The notes below the pieces were generated by a model, which was given only the letters and a program-made list of their open reading frames with translations, did no database searches and was not told where the DNA came from. The position numbers and the translations under genes were made by a program. This document shows positions 60,880 through 64,000 of a stretch of DNA of 64,000 nucleotides, piece by piece. How positions within the stretch are numbered: the stretch's first letter is position 1; each line of letters begins with the position of its first letter. This DNA is from Hydractinia symbiolongicarpus. Lineage: Eukaryota; Cnidaria; Hydrozoa; Anthoathecata; Hydractiniidae. The stretch lies in NCBI RefSeq assembly GCF_029227915.1, contig NC_079884.1:4652001-4716000 (forward strand), in the 5' to 3' direction.

Positions 60880-62702
60880 ATGAAAACATTTTTAAAAACT
60901 ACAAGTCTTATGCGTTTTAGTGGTGAAAAAATAATTTAAAAAATCGTTCTGGAAATGAGTTTACTCACAGGGTACTTTCTTTGTATACATTCGACTATAC
61001 GGGCCAAGCCCGGGATTTACGGGAAATCGCGGGTTTTCGTTTTCCGGCGATTAAACCTCTTTCATTAAGCGTCTCATCAAAAATGAAAACATTTTTAAAA
61101 ACTACAAGTCTCATGCGTTTTAGTGGTGAAAAAAAAATTTAAAAAATCGTTCGGGAAATGAGTTTACTCCCTGGGTACTTTCTTTGTATACATTCGACTA
61201 TACGGGCCAAGCCCTGGATTTACGGGAAAACGCAGGATTTCGTTTGCCGGCGATTAAACCTCTTTCATTAAGCGTCTCATCAAAAATGAAAACATTTTTG
61301 AAAACTACAAGTCTCATGCGTTTTAGTGGTGAAAAAATAATTTTAAAAATCGTTCGGGAAATGAGTTTACTCCCTGCGTACTTTCTTTGTATACTTTTGA
61401 CTATACGGGCCGAGTCCGGGATTTACGGGAAATCGCGGATTTTCGTTTGCCGGCGATTAAACTTCTTTTATTCAGCGTCCCATCAAATATGAAAATATTT
61501 TTGAAAACTACAAGTCTCATGCGTTTAGTGGTAAAAAAATAATATAAAAAATCGTTCGGGAAATGAGTTTACTCCCTGGGTACTTTCTTTGTATACTTTT
61601 GACTATACGGGCCAAGCCCGGGATATACGGGAAATCGCGGGTTTTCGTTTGCCGGCGATTAAACTTCTTTTATTCAGCGTCTCATCAAAAATGAAAACAT
61701 TTTTAAAAACTACAAGTCTTATGCCTTTTAGTGGTGAAAAAATAATTTAAAAAATCGTTCTGGAAATGAGTTTACTCACAGGGTACTTTCTTTGTATACA
61801 TTCGACTATACGGGCCAAGCCCAGGATTTCCGGGAAATCGCGGGTTTTCGTTTTCCGGCGATTAAACCTCTTTCATTAAGCGTCTCATCAAAATTGAAAA
61901 CATTTTTGAAAACTACAAGTTTCATGCGTTTTAGTGGTGAAAAAAAATTTTAAAAAATCCTTCGGGAAATGAGTTTACTCCCTGGGTACTTTCTTTGTAT
62001 ACTTTTGACTATACGGGCCAAGCCCGGGATTTACGGGAAATCGCGGGTTTTCGTTTGCCGGCGATTAAACTGCTTTTATTCAGCGTCTCATCAAAAATGA
62101 AAACATTCTTGAAAACTACAAGTCTCATGAGTTTTAGTGGTGAAATAATAATTTAAAAAATCGTTTGGGAAATGAGTTTACTCCCTGGGTACTTTCTTTG
62201 TATACTTTTGACTATACGGGCCGAGTCCGGGATTTAGGAAAATCGCAGGTTTTCGTTTGCCGACGATTAAACTGCTTTTATTCAGCGTCTCATCAAAAAT
62301 GAAAACATTTTTGAAAACTACAAGTCTCATGCGTTTTAGTGGTGAAAAAGTAATTTAAAAAATCGTTCGGGAAATGAGTTTACTCCCTGGGTACTTTCTT
62401 TGTATACTTTTGACTATACGGCCGAGTCCAGGATTTACGGGAAATCGCAGGTTTTCGTTTGCCGGCGATTAAACTTCTTTTATTCAGCGTCCCATCAAAT
62501 ATGAAAATATTTTTGAAAACTACAAGTCTCATGCGTTTAGTGGTAAAAAAATAATATAAAAAATCGTTCGGGAAATGAGTTTACTCCCTGGGTACTTTCT
62601 TTGTATACTTTTGACTATACGGGCCAAGCCCGGGATATACGGGAAATCGCGGGTTTTCGTTTGCCGGCGATTAAACTTCTTTTATTCAGCGTTTCATCAA
62701 AA
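60880..62702 (+). repeat. 1,823-bp nine-monomer unit, copy 1
   Basis: Nine monomers, beginning with the ctcacaggg/acattcgac subtype and the ccctggatttacgggaaaacg subtype. The latter is at 61210 and again at 63033, 1,823 bp later. The unit also contains the gcgtcccatcaaatatg monomer, the gatatacggg monomer and the gccgacgatt monomer. The same order appears in 31.7-33.9 kb and in the 2,637-bp units, so it is a common higher-order pattern of this array. Confidence 0.75.
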
Positions 62703-64000
62703 ATGAAAACATTTTTAAAAACTACAAGTCTTATGCGTTTTAGTGGTGAAAAAATAATTTAAAAAATCGTTCTGGAAATGAGTTTACTCACAGGGTACTT
62801 TCTTTGTATACATTCGACTATACGGGCCAAGCCCGGGATTTACGGGAAATCGCGGGTTTTCGTTTTCCGGCGATTAAACCTCTTTCATTAAGCGTCTCAT
62901 CAAAAATGAAAACATTTTTAAAAACTAAAAGTCTCATGCGTTTTAGTAGTGAAAAAAAAATTTAAAAAATCGTTCGGGAAATGAGTTTACTCCCTGGGTA
63001 CTTTCTTTGTATACATTCGACTATACGGGCCAAGCCCTGGATTTACGGGAAAACGCGGGATTTCGTTTGCCGGCGATTAAACCTCTTTCATTAAGCGTCT
63101 CATCAAAAATGAAAACATTTTTGAAAACTACAAGTCTCATGCGTTTTAGTGGTGAAAAAATAATTTTAAAAATCGTTCGGGAAATGAGTTTACTCCCTGG
63201 GTACTTTCTTTGTATACTTTTGACTATACGGGCCGAGTCCGGGATTTACGGGAAATCGCGGATTTTCGTTTGCCGGCGATTAAACTTCTTTTATTCAGCG
63301 TCCCATCAAGTATGAAAATATTTTTGAAAATTACAAGTCTCATGCGTTTAGTGGTAAAAAAATAATATAAAAAATCGTTCGGGAAATGAGTTTACTCCCT
63401 GGGTACTTTCTTTGTATACTTTTGACTATACGGGCCAAGCCCGGGATATACGGGAAATCGCGGGTTTTCGTTTGCCGGCGATTAAACTTCCTTTATTCAG
63501 CGTCTCATCAAAAATGAAAACATTTTTAAAAACTACAAGTCTTATGCGTTTTAGTGGTGAAAAAATAATTTAAAAAATCGTTCTGGAAATGAGTTTACTC
63601 ACAGGGTACTTTCTTTGTATACTTTTGACTATACGGGCCAAGCCCGGGATTTACGGGAAATCGCGGGTTTTCGTTTACCGGCGATTAAACTGCTTTTATT
63701 CAGCGTCTCATCAAAAATGAAAACATTCTTGAAAACTACAAGTCTCATGAGTTTTAGTGGTGAAATAATAATTTAAAAAATCGTTTGGGAAATGAGTTTA
63801 CTCCCTGGGTACTTTCTTTGTATACTTTTGACTATACGGGCCTAGTCCGGGATTTAGGGAAATCGCAGGTTTTCGTTTGCCGACGATTAAACTGCTTTTA
63901 TTCAGCGTCTCATCAAAAATGAAAACATTTTTGAAAACTACAAGTCTCATGCGTTTTAGTGGTGAAAAAGTAATTTAAAAAATCGTTCGGGAAATGAGTT
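62703..64000 (+). repeat. 1,823-bp unit, copy 2 (partial, one monomer deleted)
   Basis: Follows copy 1 at +1,823 bp to about 63610. It then skips a monomer: from 63620 it matches 61998 and beyond at an offset of about 1,621 bp. The ctcacaggg half of one monomer is therefore joined to the gtatacttttgac core of the next, a clean one-monomer deletion. The window ends inside this unit. Confidence 0.72.

Larger units (their letters stand above)
52372..64000 (+). repeat. 203-bp satellite array, segment C
   Basis: Continuation of the satellite to the window edge, about 57 monomers, same orientation and landmarks as segment A. The array is cut by the window end within a monomer. It contains a 2,835-bp tandem duplication and a 1,823-bp nine-monomer repeat, listed separately. 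The short open frames on both strands follow monomer phase and are not supported as genes. Confidence 0.96.

Noticed and set aside
1-64000. CENP-B box
   Set aside because: gttcgggaaatgagttt matches the first part of the consensus (nTTCGnnnnA) but not the CGGG that should follow. No other full match was found on either strand of the consensus monomer.

Overview
The window is eukaryotic satellite DNA. About 54.8 of the 64 kb is one tandem array of a ~203-bp monomer (mostly 202-203 bp, roughly 270 monomers, all in the same orientation, about 37% G+C). It holds two nearly identical copies of one non-LTR (LINE) retrotransposon. I see no single-copy host gene, tRNA, rRNA, CRISPR array, bacterial operon or prokaryotic signal. 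The LINE resembles CR1/L2-like elements: an ORF1 protein with an SGNH/GDSL-esterase-like domain, then an ORF2 protein with an APE-type endonuclease, reverse transcriptase and a Cys-rich C-terminus. Such elements are abundant in cnidarians and many other invertebrates, so an invertebrate animal is the best guess. The species cannot be read from the window.

Layout. 1-39515: satellite array with several layers of higher-order structure. These are an ~811-bp four-monomer pattern (1-5.1 kb), a 2,230-bp repeat (7.4-11.1 kb), a recurring block of variant monomers spaced 6, 10 and 9 monomers apart (13-19 kb), a 7,293-bp tandem duplication containing 1,418-bp seven-monomer units (17.8-31 kb), and a 2,637-bp tandem duplication (33.9-39.0 kb). 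39516-44117: LINE copy 1. 44118-47766: satellite. 47767-52371: LINE copy 2. 52372-64000: satellite with a 2,835-bp tandem duplication (54.8-60.5 kb) and a 1,823-bp nine-monomer repeat (60.9-64 kb).

How it fits together. The two LINE copies sit at the same base of the monomer and share matching flanking monomer variants on both sides. They differ by only about 14 substitutions in 4.6 kb. The simplest reading is one insertion, later duplicated as a passenger in an ~8.25-8.65-kb satellite block. ORF2 of each copy is broken by nonsense mutations that the other lacks, so no shared lesion existed when the block duplicated. The many short open frames in the satellite are by-products of the repeat: 203 is not a multiple of 3, and many of them begin at TTG.

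The main interest is the record of unequal exchange (nested duplications, whole-monomer gains and losses), a retroelement amplified by satellite turnover, and an ORF1-UGA-ORF2 arrangement in one continuous reading frame.
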